From the NCBI GenBank assembly GCA_002914845.1, contig JXTC01000106.1, forward strand, positions 422,783 to 486,782: a stretch of DNA of 64,000 nucleotides, read 5' to 3'. Positions 1 to 11,069 of the stretch are shown here, in pieces (the stretch's first letter is position 1; each line of letters opens with the position of its first letter). The translations under genes and the position numbers were made by a program. The notes below the pieces were generated by a model. It was not told the DNA's origin. It did no database searches and was given only the letters and a program-made list of their open reading frames with translations. Origin of the DNA: Trema orientale. Lineage: Eukaryota > Streptophyta > Magnoliopsida > Rosales > Cannabaceae.

Positions 1-1160
1 ATCTATCCACGCACAGCATATGACGGCATGCTACTTTAAAGTCTCAAATAGATGCACCCAATGATATGAAGAAATACTTGAAATATCTCATCTCATCAGT
101 CTCTAAATGAGAAACTGTTCCCGAATTAGTTTTCTCCAATATATATAGGTAAGATGGCAGCTTTTGGTATGAACCATCTACTGTTCTCTTGACATACATA
201 AGTACTTTTTCCTGATATCTCCGTGCCTTTTCATATGTCGTATTAATCCCATAGTCTTTAGAGAAATCGTCGATTATTGATCGAGAGGCACAATTAGGAT
301 TGGCTGGATTTGTGTACTTTCTCTTAATGCAATATCCAATAACCCATGGTGTCTCTTGTCAGTTGTCCTTATGCCTTATTACTAATGAACATGTATGTTC
401 AGGCACATATTTTCGCACCTTAAATATATCAGACTGCTTCACCTTTCTAGCTCGCAACTGCCATATATAATTGTCATCTATACATGTTATAAACCAACAG
501 TCTTTGCTTGACTTTTTCGTCTTAAACTCAAAATTGGACTTCATTGCATGTAAATGCAACTTCAGCTTCAAATCTTCCTTATTCTCAAATAGTTGACCGA
601 TCACGATTTTCACTGAATTAGAAGATCCAGCTGATAAGTTGTTAGGGGTTCTATGTGGCAATTCTCCCTGCGAAAATAAGGGAGCACTCTACTTTAATGC
701 ATTATCTACTATTCTTACCCTACGCACTCAACTACTTGAATTCCCTGGTATTACCTCTGGAGTCTTAGGTACTTTACTTGACTCTCCTCATTCAGGTATA
801 CTTATCTGTAATCTCTTCTTGTTGGTTGCAGATTCTTTCTCATTATTTGCTCTCCTCAAATCATCCTTATTGGTGTTTAAGTTAATACTATCACCAAAGT
901 ATTCGTTTAACTCTTCTGGACATATGTTTTCTGCACCAAAACCCCAATCATAGTAGTTGTCACTATTATCCCTTAGTAGTAGATATATTTTTGGAGGATA
1001 CACCACCACTGCAGGTGGAGTGGATTTACCTCTTGCTCGTTTATTTTCTGTACACATGTTTCAGGCACAAATGAAGCATTTTGACTGCAATTCTCACTCA
1101 TAGGACTCAACTTTAGTAAAATAGACACACATAAAGGAGTACAGTACTGAATAGAGTAAG
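1..1160 (-). pseudogene. MULE transposase (mudrA), N-terminal half, decayed
   Basis: The clearest stretch is 359-661, a MuDR-type N-terminal DNA-binding domain with GQLFENKEDLKLKLHLHAMK, then CWFITCIDDNYIWQLRARK and YVPEHTCSL. Further left in other frames come an RSIIDDFSKDYGINTTYEKA-like stretch, LPSYLYILEKTNSGT, and CRHMLCVDR at the window edge. The last matches the start of the catalytic core (usually VVDGTHLK). Further right (788-1,164) are acidic linker-like stretches. Frameshifts and stops break the reading, so it is not functional. The protein stops exactly where the plus-strand core at 2,781 begins, which suggests the two are halves of one gene in opposite orientations. Confidence 0.7.
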
Positions 1161-1559
1161 ACATCTCCTCAAGCTAAAGTTCTAGCTCACTATCAGTAGT
1201 AATCTTCGTTGGAGGAATAGGGATTCCATCTCCACCACTACATTTATAAACAACCTTAAGTTCTAAATCAAAACAACTTCTATCAACTCCAATTACCTCA
1301 AACAACTTCTCTACAAGGGTCAAGTAAGTTATACCCTTCTATACACCCATGACCTTACTTTTTTTAGCAATATAAGACCATAATATTTTCACTGACGAAA
1401 ACGTCCATTCACGATTATACAAAACTATGATGTTGAAACGTGACTCTACAGATAAAATAGAAATTAGATTCATCTGGTATATAAAATTAACAGATAAATC
1501 GTAAAATATAAAGAAATAATCTATATTTTCCAGCCGTCGAAAATTGGTCGAAATAAGCT

Positions 1560-1765
1560 CGAATATCATTGAAATACATAAAAAAATTAGTCGAAAAAAA
1601 TAATTGAAATAATCATTGAAAATGCATCGAAATTAGCTAGCCATTATGAGTCAGATCGAATTAGGGTCGAAATACAGTCGAAAAAATCCTAAATCCCAGA
1701 TTTCATCAAAATGTACTCGAAATTACATTGAAAATTCGATGTTTATCGTGACGCCGAGTTATTTT
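1560..1765. repeat. TCGAAAT-rich degenerate repeat (left cluster)
   Basis: Dense irregular recurrence of tcgaaat/catcgaaa words separated by 3-15 bases, in a subterminal position of the MULE. The same word class returns at 4,040-4,460 and 7,430-8,240, so it is a property of this element, not a local microsatellite. Confidence 0.7.
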
Positions 1766-2126
1766 TTTCAGAATTTTGCAGATATTTCTAGAAAACAATT
1801 TTTAATGTATAAATTATGCTTGTAACATATCGAAACTTAGTTAAAAACTATTTCAAATAGTACCCATAATATTTGAACACATAAATTACATACTCATTTT
1901 GCAGATTTCTTTTATTCTTTTTTCTGTTTTTTCAGCTTTTATCCTTTTCTTCTTTTTTGCTCTTACAATTTCGGCTCCTTAAACAGTGTGATAACTTGAA
2001 AAATGAGATTAGAGGAAATATTGTGAGAATATAGAGGGAGGAATAAAGAGCTTCAGCTAGGTTAAAGAGGAGAAGAGAGGCATATATATTGTAAACCAAT
2101 TATTAAGGGTAGAAGTGACATTTCAG

Positions 2127-2300
2127 GTGGGTATATGCATATTTTTCAGAGTTTTATTGAGGGAAATATAGGGGCCAAAATATGCCTATTATGATACATA
2201 TTTAACTTAATTTCTTATGTCAATATTGATAGTAACCAAAACACAAGGTATAAATTGAACAAATAGTGAAAACGTAAGATATAAAAATGTAATTATCTCT
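2127..2300. repeat. MULE terminal sequence (left copy, probably inside inverted block)
   Basis: Contains tgcatatttttcagag, then gccaaaatatgcctatta, gtcaatattgatagtaacc and aaaacgtaagatataaaaa. The same words occur in the same order and orientation at 8,635-8,760 plus 9,095-9,170. 2,310-2,780 holds no gene that I can see. Confidence 0.65.
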
Positions 2301-2780
2301 TGTCATTGTTACTATTTGAGATAACTTTTCTTTGGCCATTATTGAATTAGGACTTTAAACCATCGGGTTTGGCAAAATTTAATTAAAAATGAAAATCCAA
2401 AACATATACTGTTTATTCCATTAAATATACGCCATTTTCACATGGGGATTCAAGAACAATGATCATGGATCATTGTAAATCACAAAGTTTATTACTTATT
2501 TTTTCTTTTTTTTTTCATTTCACTGACCTGAACATACTTCTATCTGCCGTGGAGCTTGGTCAACAATGAGATTTCAAACAGATCAAACTTAAGTCAGATT
2601 TGGTTATTTTTGTTTGTTTAGAAAAAAACGAGCATTGGTGCTCGCGCTTTTGCTGCGGATGTCTCCGTTTTTGCGGTGGATTAAATATAGAGTATCGTAA
2701 ATTGGTAATAAAGTTTTTATCATATTACTTACAATAGTTTGTAATATTTAACAGTAGGATAATATTTGTCTAAATTATAG

Positions 2781-3651
2781 GAATGTTGGCTACTATTGCA
2801 CAAGATACAAACAGGTAGTTGTATCCAGTTGCATTTGGAGCAGTCGACTTAGAGAACAACGACCCGTGGATGTATTTTATTATAAAACTAAAGGAAGCAA
2901 TTGGAGATATTGAGAACTTGGTCTTCATATCGGATCGACACCCAAGTATTGTGAATGCATTATCGACTGTGTTTCCTGAAGCACACCACGGAGCTTGTAT
3001 ACATCATATTGGTATGAATATCCAAGAAAAATTCAAGACTGATCATGCCACAGTGAATACTTTTTGGTGGTAAAATCCTATCCGATGAGTGACTTTTTTT
3101 ATCATTTTGAGAAGATCAAGGTCAAGGAACAAGCCATTGCTAATTATTTAGAAGAAATAAGTATTGAGAAATGGAGCTATGCAAACTTCTCTACCCTTCA
3201 TTACAACATCATGATAAGTAATAATGCTGAGAGCTTTAACAATACGAGTAGAGATACACGGAAGTATCTAATAACAACTTTGGTAGAGTTTTTTAGGTAT
3301 ACACTACAAACTTGGTTCTTTGAAAGGTGAACCTTAGCAATGAAATCCAATAAACCATTAGGTAAAAAGATTGAAAAGAAATTGGAGGACCGTATTGAGG
3401 CTACGAAAACTTTGATTATTTAGTCTCTCAGCTACTATAAGTTTTATGTCATGGACGGTGACAGAGATGGTCAAGTAAACTTACAGACAAAAACTTGTGA
3501 TTGTAAGAAGTTTGATTTGACATGTCTTCCATATGTGCATGCATTGGCGGCTGCTCTGAGTCGACGTATCAATCCATACACCTTGTGCTCCCAGTATTAT
3601 ATAGTTAACGCATGGCTACATATATATATACATAGACTATATATCCAGTAA
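2781..3651 (+). pseudogene. MULE transposase core and SWIM zinc finger, broken
   Basis: After an acceptor-like tag at 2,780 the plus strand reads GMLATIAQDTNR, a stop, then YPVAFGAVDLENNDPW and VFISDRHPSIVNAL, followed by HHGACIHHIGMN. This is the MULE transposase core (catalytic D in SDRH). A frameshift near 3,065 leads into a stretch containing NNAESFNNTSRD. A SWIM-type zinc finger follows at 3,451-3,600 with CDCKKFDLTCLPYVHALAA (C-x-C ... C-x-H in degenerate form). At least three reading breaks make it a pseudogene. Its N-terminal half is probably the minus-strand part at 1-1,160. Confidence 0.75.
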
Positions 3652-3869
3652 AAAATGAAGAAGAATGGGATGTACCAGATGATATTAGCAGGCATATGGT
3701 GGAACCACCTCTGTATAAGCCGAAGTCTAGATGGCCGAAAATAAAACGTAGAAAGTCGCTGGGGAGAAGACCAAACTCCAACGCCATTACAGCCGTTGTG
3801 GAGGAAAAGGCTACAATCGAGTAACTTGTAAGTATATGATGCTTGCAGCTTCAATGTAAGCATCAACAC

Positions 3870-4629
3870 AGGTTACAACACGAAATGAGACATCTTGAGT
3901 AATTGTAATGATACTGCTATCATTTAAATTTTATGATTTTAGCTTTGACATTATAATCAACTTATCACATTTTAATATTTTAGTTTGAATAATTTTGTTC
4001 ATAATATTTACTTTATTAAAATGATATGAATTTCTGAAAAATTTGCATAAATTGAAAATCCATCGAAACAGTATCTCTAATCAACGAAATATAGTCGAAA
4101 TGTGTCGAATATTCGAGATACATCGAGTAAAAAACCAGAAATCATATTTCAAAACCATCGAAAGCAATGTTATCGAAATTTGACAATCGAAAGTAATCGA
4201 AAAGGGTCGAACTTCGTCGAAAGGTGTCGAAATTTTGATAAAAATGCATCTTTGAAATATTTTTTGACAACCGTCGAATACTATTGAAAAGCAGTCGAAA
4301 CGTAATCGAACAGGCATCGAAATTTCAACGAATAGCATCGAGAATTCATCTACTGCATAAATATTGACTGGAATACTTGCATCGAAATGGTGTCGAAATT
4401 AAGTCAAATTTGAATCGAAGGGAATCAAAATGACATCGAACTAAATCGAATTTCGAGTTATGCTAAACCAGAAATTAATCTCAATCTTTTTCCAATCAAA
4501 TTCTAACATGTTATTTAACCAAAAAAAATTAATCATATACATTTTTAACTTCAACACATAATTCATATATAATATCTATGGCTCTAGGTTATGGTAGAAT
4601 AAGTCAACACATAGTTTTTCTCTTGAAAA
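3870..4629. repeat. Non-coding MULE interior with TCGAAAT cluster
   Basis: No coding support. From about 4,040 to 4,460 the sequence is dominated by tcgaaa/catcgaaat words at irregular 6-20-base spacing. Reading frames across it are by-products of the repeat. Confidence 0.65.
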
Positions 4630-7204
4630 TTAAATAAAATCATCAACAATAGAATTTAGTGGAAGATCGGCCAAGATGCATTCTAAGTGCTTGACCAAAA
4701 AAATGCCACAATCTCCACTGTGAAGGAAAATTAGTATAGTTAGTGTGAGACCAAAAAAAATTAAATATTTACTTCTCAAATGGAGGACTGTATTCAAATA
4801 CCTCTTCTATGTTTGTCGCACGTCCTCGGGAGATAACCTTCTCAGATCAAAATCCCGAGGTCTAGTCAGAGTAGCCAAATCAAGATCGGCTCGATCAGCG
4901 ATCTCAAGGATAGCTAGTAGAAAATGTGAAAGCATCTTCACCATTAGAGTCATGGTTTCTTCGATTGATGTAGTGTCATACAATTATTGATCAGAATCGT
5001 ATATACTGATCATATGCGTAGGAAGATCTACTTCCACAAGGATCCAATGGTTTGAACTGACATTGAAGGGATAGTACACCTGATCTACCTCTACCCAAGG
5101 ATATTGAAAGTTGTTTGGATCTCCTTTAGCATAGTCCATAAGCTGGTCATCCCACTTAAATTTTGATTTGTTTGAGCTTTTCTTGAAAGCATTCCACCGA
5201 CCATTCATATATGCGATGAATATTGTATCAGCAATGGTGACCTTCTTTCTAAATATCTTTGTAAAAAACTAAAGCTGTTCTTGTATCAACCGAAACGCCG
5301 CATCAATATGCTACAAAATGAATAGAATACAATAAATATTAAGTGAATATAGAAAAAGATATGAAAATGTAAATTTACATAATAGATCATATTACCTCAT
5401 CTACAAGCCATTTCCAACGGGTTTGAAGTTCCAAGAAAAATAACACAGATGCCGAACCAGTGGAAAGTTGGATTAGTTTTCAGTTGTCGATAGCTTTTCT
5501 TGAAAGCATTCCACAGACCATTCATATATGTGATGAAGATTGTATCAGCAATAGCGACCTTCTTTCTAAATATCTTTGGAAAAAACTAAAGCCGTTCTCG
5601 TATCAACCGAAACACCGCATTAATATGCTACAAAATGAACAGAATACAATAAATATTAAGCGAATATGGAAAAATATATGAAAATATAAATTTACATAAT
5701 AGATCATATTACCTCATCTGCAAGCCATTTCCAATGGGTTTGAAGTTCCAAGAAAAATAACACAGACGCCGAACCAGTGGAATGTTGGATTAGTTTCTAG
5801 TTGTCGATGGATCCAACAAGCTATTTCCTATATGTATCCTGTTGTTTCATGTCAATTTTTCGAAAAGGATCTGGTTTGCATGGATCACTAACCTTGAACT
5901 TCTTGTTGGAGAGATCGGTATAGTCAATAAGTCTCTTGGTCTTATGGGCTACCCATTTCTTCATGTGGAATTGAACTCCAGCAATCTCACTTGGGTGTAC
6001 CTCTTTCATGCCCGAAGTTTGCTGTTGTTCAGGGGCATTCTATTTTGTGGGAGTCAAAACCACAACATTATCCCCCAGTTCATACCCTTGAGGAAGCACA
6101 TCAGACTCGGTGGCTTCTGAATCATAATTGTGTGGCTACCGCTGTGCTTTCATTTCCTCCATCATCTTCAGTAGCCTATCCAATTTATCATTCAGTGCCA
6201 ATTGGTTTACCTCAAGATCAGCTTGGTGCACCTTCAATTCAGTGATGTCAGACTTCAGCTCAGTATAAAATGTATATGAACGAGGCAAATTTTCTGATGG
6301 TTGCTCCTCTACTTCATCTGTGAGGGCATTAAAGATGCCAGCCTCCTCTGTAGCTCGCTTTGCTTCAGCTGTCTCCTTCTTGTTTTCATCCTCTTTGTCA
6401 CCTTGAACTCCCTCTTCCTTAACTCTAGTACTATTGAGGCTATAGTGTGGATCGTGATATATCTAGCCATAGAATATCGCCTTCGTCACAAGTTGCAAAA
6501 TAGTTAAAAAAAAACATTAATCAACTAAGGCAAAAAAGATAATATTAATAAACCATAGAAAGTATATTATGTACTTATTTTTTTAATCTTCAATTCATCT
6601 TCGCAATCCTTTTGTGATGGCATTTTATTGCTTATTCACGATAGCATCCTTGAGAATTTTATGCTAAGGTTATAGGTAAAAGCACCAATCAGCTTCGGGA
6701 TAGCCTTATAAGCCCAATATTGGAGGGCAATACTGAACCCATATACCGTATATTGTGCTTTCTTGGCCTTCTTATACTTTTTAATTTTATTAAGATAATT
6801 TTCCCTCTGATGGTTCATATCTTTATTCAAACTCATAAGATCCTCTTATAAGATCGCTTTCCCCATAAATAATTAAAAAAATTGTCCTCATTCTCCACAA
6901 AAAATAGCATTTCCATTTGAATCTTAGTGCTTAATTCCTGTGCCATCAATAGCACATCAACGAAGTAGCACAATCCCAACTTCCACAAGTCCTCCTTCTC
7001 CTCACAATTTAAAAAAGTGGCTTCTAATTCACTAGATCTTACTGTGGCTTCATTATTCAGGTTTGTCTCTTTGAGCCTCATGCTACCGGACATAGATTTT
7101 AGTTTGACAATATCCGAATCTTTCCCAAAATTTAAGGCCGTTATCAAGGCAAACTCACCAAGGTATCCCAAATGAAAAACTAAAACTCCGGGGGATTTGT
7201 GCAT
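4630..7204 (-). pseudogene. DUF1985 / Ulp1-like (C48) protease carried by MULE
   Basis: Spliced minus-strand gene. The N-terminal part (6,636-7,204) has a DUF1985-like region: EKEDLWKLGLCYFVDVLL, WGKRSYKRIL, then after a frameshift near 6,836 YTVYGFSIALQYWAYKAIPK. The C-terminal part is a Ulp1/SENP-type cysteine protease. Its catalytic His is in SSNHWILVEVDL and its Asp in MISIYDSD (4,984-5,208). Its Cys is in SGDCGIFLVKHLEC in a last exon at 4,630-4,717, behind a good acceptor and ending in TAA. All three catalytic residues are visible. Such proteases cleave SUMO-like proteins; in Kaonashi MULEs the role is unknown. The reading frame is broken by the frameshift and a 317-bp internal duplication, so it is probably dead. 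Confidence 0.75.
5175..5808. repeat. 317-bp tandem duplication inside the Ulp1-like gene
   Basis: Two adjacent copies start at 5,175 and 5,492, both with agcttttcttgaaagcattc. They match over their length with scattered substitutions. Each copy carries parts of two protease exons and the intron between them (minus-strand LELQTxWKWLxDE and HIxAxFRLIxExL). Confidence 0.9.
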
Positions 7205-7429
7205 TTCACCTTCCTCAACAATAGGTGGTGTAGCAATACTCTAGACGCTTGTATTGGTGGAGCGAGAAAAAATTATTTAAACGGGCATTCGTTTGCCCTC
7301 TCTATTAATCATATTTTTCAAAATTTTGCTTGATCTTCGATATAACTGTTGTACCTTTTACGATGACCCTTCCAAAAAAATGATTCTCGACAGGTATAAG
7401 AAGCTTTGACTTTGGTTCAGAATTTAATA

Positions 7430-8240
7430 AATAAATGCATAATCGAAATAGGATCGAAATAGAATCGAAATCAATCGAGTTAATGTCGAAATTTCGGGTC
7501 TGCTTATTTTGATGCAGTTTCGATACTCATCGAGAAAAAAAGCAGAAACACTATATATTTCATAAATATCGAAAAAGGCATCGAAAAGACTCGAAAAATA
7601 GAGCATGCCAAAATAACGTCGAAATATCATTGAAATCAAATCAAAATGCAATCAAAAAGATACCTACCATTACAATTGATATGTAATCCAAACATAATTG
7701 AGATACCATCAAAATATGATCGAAAATAAATCAAATTGACAACGAAATGTCATCGAAATTAATGATTTCCTTTTATCATAAATTTTGACATTTATGATGA
7801 GCATCGAAATAGAACCGAAATAGCAACAAAATATAATCGAATAGAATCGAAATATAATCTAAATGCAATCGAGAAGATACCTACTTCTACCACTACAATC
7901 GATATATAATCAAAATATAATTGAGATACCATCGCATTAGGATCGAGAATAAATCGAATTGACAACAAAATGTCATCAAAATTAATGATTTCCTTTTATT
8001 ATAAATTTTGAAATTTATGGTATGCATCGAAATAGAATTGAAATAGTAACGAAATATAATCAAATGGAATCGAATAACAACGAAATAGAATCGAAATATA
8101 CTCGAATCCAAAACCCCCTAATTTATGAAAAAATTATTTTTTCATCTCTAATTACTCAATAATTCAACAAATGGCCTCGAATATCAACGAAATTTAATCG
8201 AAAATATATTTAAACGATAAATCAACTATCTTAATCGAAC
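7430..8240. repeat. TCGAAAT-rich subterminal region with ~220-bp tandem duplication
   Basis: Right subterminal part of the MULE. Inside it two diverged ~220-bp units lie in tandem, roughly 7,655-7,875 and 7,872-8,100. Each runs from agatacctac through attgagataccatc and ttaatgatttccttttat to gcatcgaaatagaa. No coding support. Confidence 0.75.
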
Positions 8241-8624
8241 TTCCTAATTTGACTTTGAAAATAAAACCCTGAAAATTGCATTTTCATTACCTTTTTTGTT
8301 GGACTCATTGTCGGTGACGGTACAATTCTTTTGGGGATTTCGGTGTCTATTGTTCGGCTTTGGGATCCTTTGAGGACAATGATTTCTTTAAAGAGCAACA
8401 GATGAGAATAAGGAACTATTTAGAGGAGCTTCACCACAATTTCTAGGTGGATCGACAGCTTTGAGAGTTGAAAAGGGATCGGAGACGAGAGATGAGAAAG
8501 AGAGAAGTGAGGGGTTCCGTCGACTGTAGAGAGAGAAAGAAGCTCGGTCGACTGTAGAGATAGAAGGAAGGAAGTGAACAAATTGAACGTGGAGCATAGT
8601 TTTTCTTAGGTTTTTGAGGGATAT

Positions 8625-9180
8625 TTTTGTCTATGTGCATATTTTTCAGAGTATTATTAAAATAAGCATATGGCCCAAAATATGCCTACTATGATGCATA
8701 TATGGCCTAATTTCTCATTGACATTCATATTTAAAATTTAAAATAAATTTATACCATCTCTATACCAAACACCAATTTTTGATGATTATGTTTACCAAAA
8801 TATCTTTAAAAGTTTAAATATATAGATATATTTTAAAAGAGGTCAAATTTAAGACTTATATAAAATTGATAAAAGCTTTTTTTAATCATATTTAATTTTT
8901 GTAGGTTTTTTCATTTTTTAAACTATTTTTTTAAAATTTGTTCTTTTAGTTATTAATTTTAATTAGTTTTAAATTTAAATTAAGTATTAAAATATATATT
9001 CTTAAAGTTTAAAAGGGTATTTTTGTAAACTCAATGGTTAAAATTAGTGTTTGACCCAAAGAAAGTATAAATTTGTTACAAGTTTTAAATTTGAAGATCA
9101 ATATTGATAATAACCAATATACAAGATATAAATTGTATAAACAGTCAAAACGTAAGATATAAAAATATAATTAACCCTAA
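8625..9180. repeat. MULE terminal sequence (right copy)
   Basis: Counterpart of 2,127-2,300, split by about 330 extra AT-rich bases (roughly 8,760-9,090). The outermost shared word is aaaacgtaagatataaaaat, ending near 9,170. Confidence 0.6.
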
Positions 9181-10030
9181 TGATAATAATAAACAATAAT
9201 GACTAAAGAAAAAAGGAGTCATGATTCAATAATATTCAAAAATAAAATAAAAAGTTACTAATGCAATTGGTTAAATTATATATAAAGGTCCATTGTAGTG
9301 GATCCCACTTGATTGAGATCGCAGCTGCTATCTTAGCATATTGATACATCGAAAAACCTACATCGTATTCTAGAAACCCTTGAAAAAAAAAAAGAAAAAA
9401 AAAGTAGCTTTATTATTCCTATTCATAATTTCTTTTATAGGAGCTTATTAGTATACGGTATATGGACATGGGTTTATCAATAAACTTGTCTATGTGTTAT
9501 GATTAGCTGAGAAAGTTTGGGTGGCCTACATAAACTGTATAAGAAGAGTTGTTTTGTTAACTGACTCTATTACATCCCTCGTTAGGCGTCCGTTAGTAAG
9601 GTTCATGAGAATTAAAGTATAAAGGATTTTTAAAAAGGAGGACTAAAGAGTAATTAATTGAGGGCGTAAATGAAAGAAAAATTTAAAAAGTGTGGCCAAC
9701 GTAAAATTTTAAAAACAGTTCATGGCCAACTAGGAGGTGCCACATGGCCATAACCCAGCTTAATTGCTTTTAAATCTCCGAACTTTCATTTCTTCTGCAT
9801 GCGAACCCTACATCTCTCAGTCTCGAATTTTCTTTTTCTCAATCTCGAATTTTTCCCAAAAAATCGGCCACTAAAGGTGACCCAGGCAAGAAGCTCTGAC
9901 CAGCCGCCTCCCTGAGCTTCGGCGAAGCTCCACTACCAGTCATCACTGCATGTTGCACAACGTAAACGCAAAGAACAAGCCGTGAACACGCAGCCAAATC
10001 CGACATTTTTACCGCCAAACGGCGTTCTTC
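9181..10030. other. Intergenic, host-like flank left of the copia LTR
   Basis: No ORF or repeat recognised up to about 9,700. From about 9,780 to 10,030 composition rises in GC and pyrimidine tracts (accctacatctctcagtctc, cgccaaacggcgttcttc). This resembles a plant promoter or 5' UTR cut by the copia insertion at 10,031. It may be the original upstream region of the TCX gene now starting at 15,960, but this is inference. Confidence 0.35.
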
Positions 10031-10498
10031 TGTTAGGAAAAAAGTTGGAGACTTGAAACACGTAAAGAAGTACGCTTTCTTTAAAGCGATATTTGCCCCC
10101 TCTCCGTAGAGATTGCTTTGGGTTTCAATAGCAAATAGCTCTCAGGATATGACAAGCCTCACGTAAATTTCCAGTAAGCAAAACTAGAAATTTTACATAA
10201 AGAACATAAGAACTTAGTTGAATATCTGGTAAAGAAAGAATAGAGAAAAAACTGAGACAAAAGGAAAATTCATTCATAAACATTTTCTGATTTCCCTTAA
10301 TATAGACTCAATGGCATCCATTCATCAACAGATACAACTCTTGATACAAACAGTTGTTATTTTATTGCTGCTATATCAGAAAAGTCACATCTTTTCAGAA
10401 AAGTCACATCTTTTTCAGAAAAGTCACATCTTTTCAGAAAAGTCACATCTTTTTGAAAAGTCACATCTTTTTGCACTTATAGTTAAACAATTCCAACA
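10031..10498 (-). repeat. Copia 3' LTR (468 bp)
   Basis: Bounded by TGTTAGGA at 10,031 and TTCCAACA at 10,498, an imperfect inverted pair with TG...CA ends. It is followed by the polypurine tract. A TATA-like tatatta lies at about 10,298-10,305 on the plus strand. The U3-side repeats are listed separately. Confidence 0.85.
10376..10471 (-). promoter_or_regulatory. Five ~19-bp repeats in copia LTR U3
   Basis: The unit cagaaaagtcacatctttt (plus strand) recurs five times with 18-20-base spacing; the last copy lacks the cag. Short tandem U3 motifs are known enhancers in copia elements such as Tnt1 and Tto1. That these act the same way is inference. Confidence 0.75.
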
Positions 10499-10516
10499 AT
10501 CCCCACTTTTTTTTAA
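10499..10516 (-). other. Copia polypurine tract
   Basis: On the minus strand an A-run followed by GTGGGGAT directly abuts the LTR start TGTTGGAA, the expected site of plus-strand DNA priming. Confidence 0.8.
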
Positions 10517-11069
10517 ATATAAGTGCAAAATATTTTCCAGATATCAATAATGATGTTTATGAATAGAGTAAAATATCTTTCGATTTGAATTTTACCTTAG
10601 TGTAAGTACCACAAAGTATAAGTCGAAATTTCTGGTAGCTTTAAACTTTGAACCATCTATTCCTTTGACAAAAACCGGTGATACTACACACATAAACACC
10701 CATATGTTTTTATATTCTACACAATACTCGCTTAGAACTTTTAATGGCCATGTGCTCATCCTGTTTTCATGAACTTTTAAAAAGTAAACTCCATAACTCT
10801 TTTGAGGCGGCACCACCTCAAAGCTCACATAGGTGAAGTTCTTCCAGTATCCTTGTTACATTTAAAATACTTGTCTTATACACTGAACTTCATTAAGAGT
10901 TTCATCAAACTCATCCCTCAGACTGTAACAACCAGCACTAGTCATCCTAGACAGGGCTATATTAATTTAGTACTAAATACCCTTCACTTATCAATGACTT
11001 GTTTGTACCCTTTGAACCTTAAATTACTCATTTCGTAATGTTAGGTAGGGTTGCCATCATTGGTGAACT
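10517..11069 (-). other. Copia 3' untranslated region
   Basis: Lies between the RNase H stop and the polypurine tract. A 78-codon minus-strand frame (10,592-10,828) is present, but I recognise no domain in it. Confidence 0.5.

Larger units (their letters stand above)
1..9180. mobile_element. Kaonashi-like Mutator element (MULE) with Ulp1 protease; 5' half inverted
   Basis: I read the left 9.2 kb as one MULE, cut by the window edge. A mudrA-type N-terminal half lies on the minus strand (about 1-1,160). The transposase core and SWIM finger lie on the plus strand (2,781-3,651). A DUF1985/Ulp1-like gene lies on the minus strand (4,630-7,204). Similar terminal sequences occur at about 2,130-2,300 and 8,630-9,180. 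They share the text tgcatatttttcagag and then aaaacgtaagatataaaaa. The right copy carries about 330 extra bases. MULE ends should be inverted repeats, but these two are in direct orientation. That is what inversion of the left block would produce. MULEs carrying Ulp1-like proteases are known as Kaonashi elements. Alternative: two neighbouring MULEs of one family. Confidence 0.6.

Noticed and set aside
7430-8240. TCGAAAT repeats considered as a CRISPR-like or satellite array
   Set aside because: Spacing irregular, repeat only 6-8 bases, plant nuclear context; no constant repeat-spacer structure.
10311-10550. Plus-strand repeat peptide KSHIFSEKSHLF in the copia LTR
   Set aside because: Translation of the 19-bp U3 repeats; the element is on the other strand.
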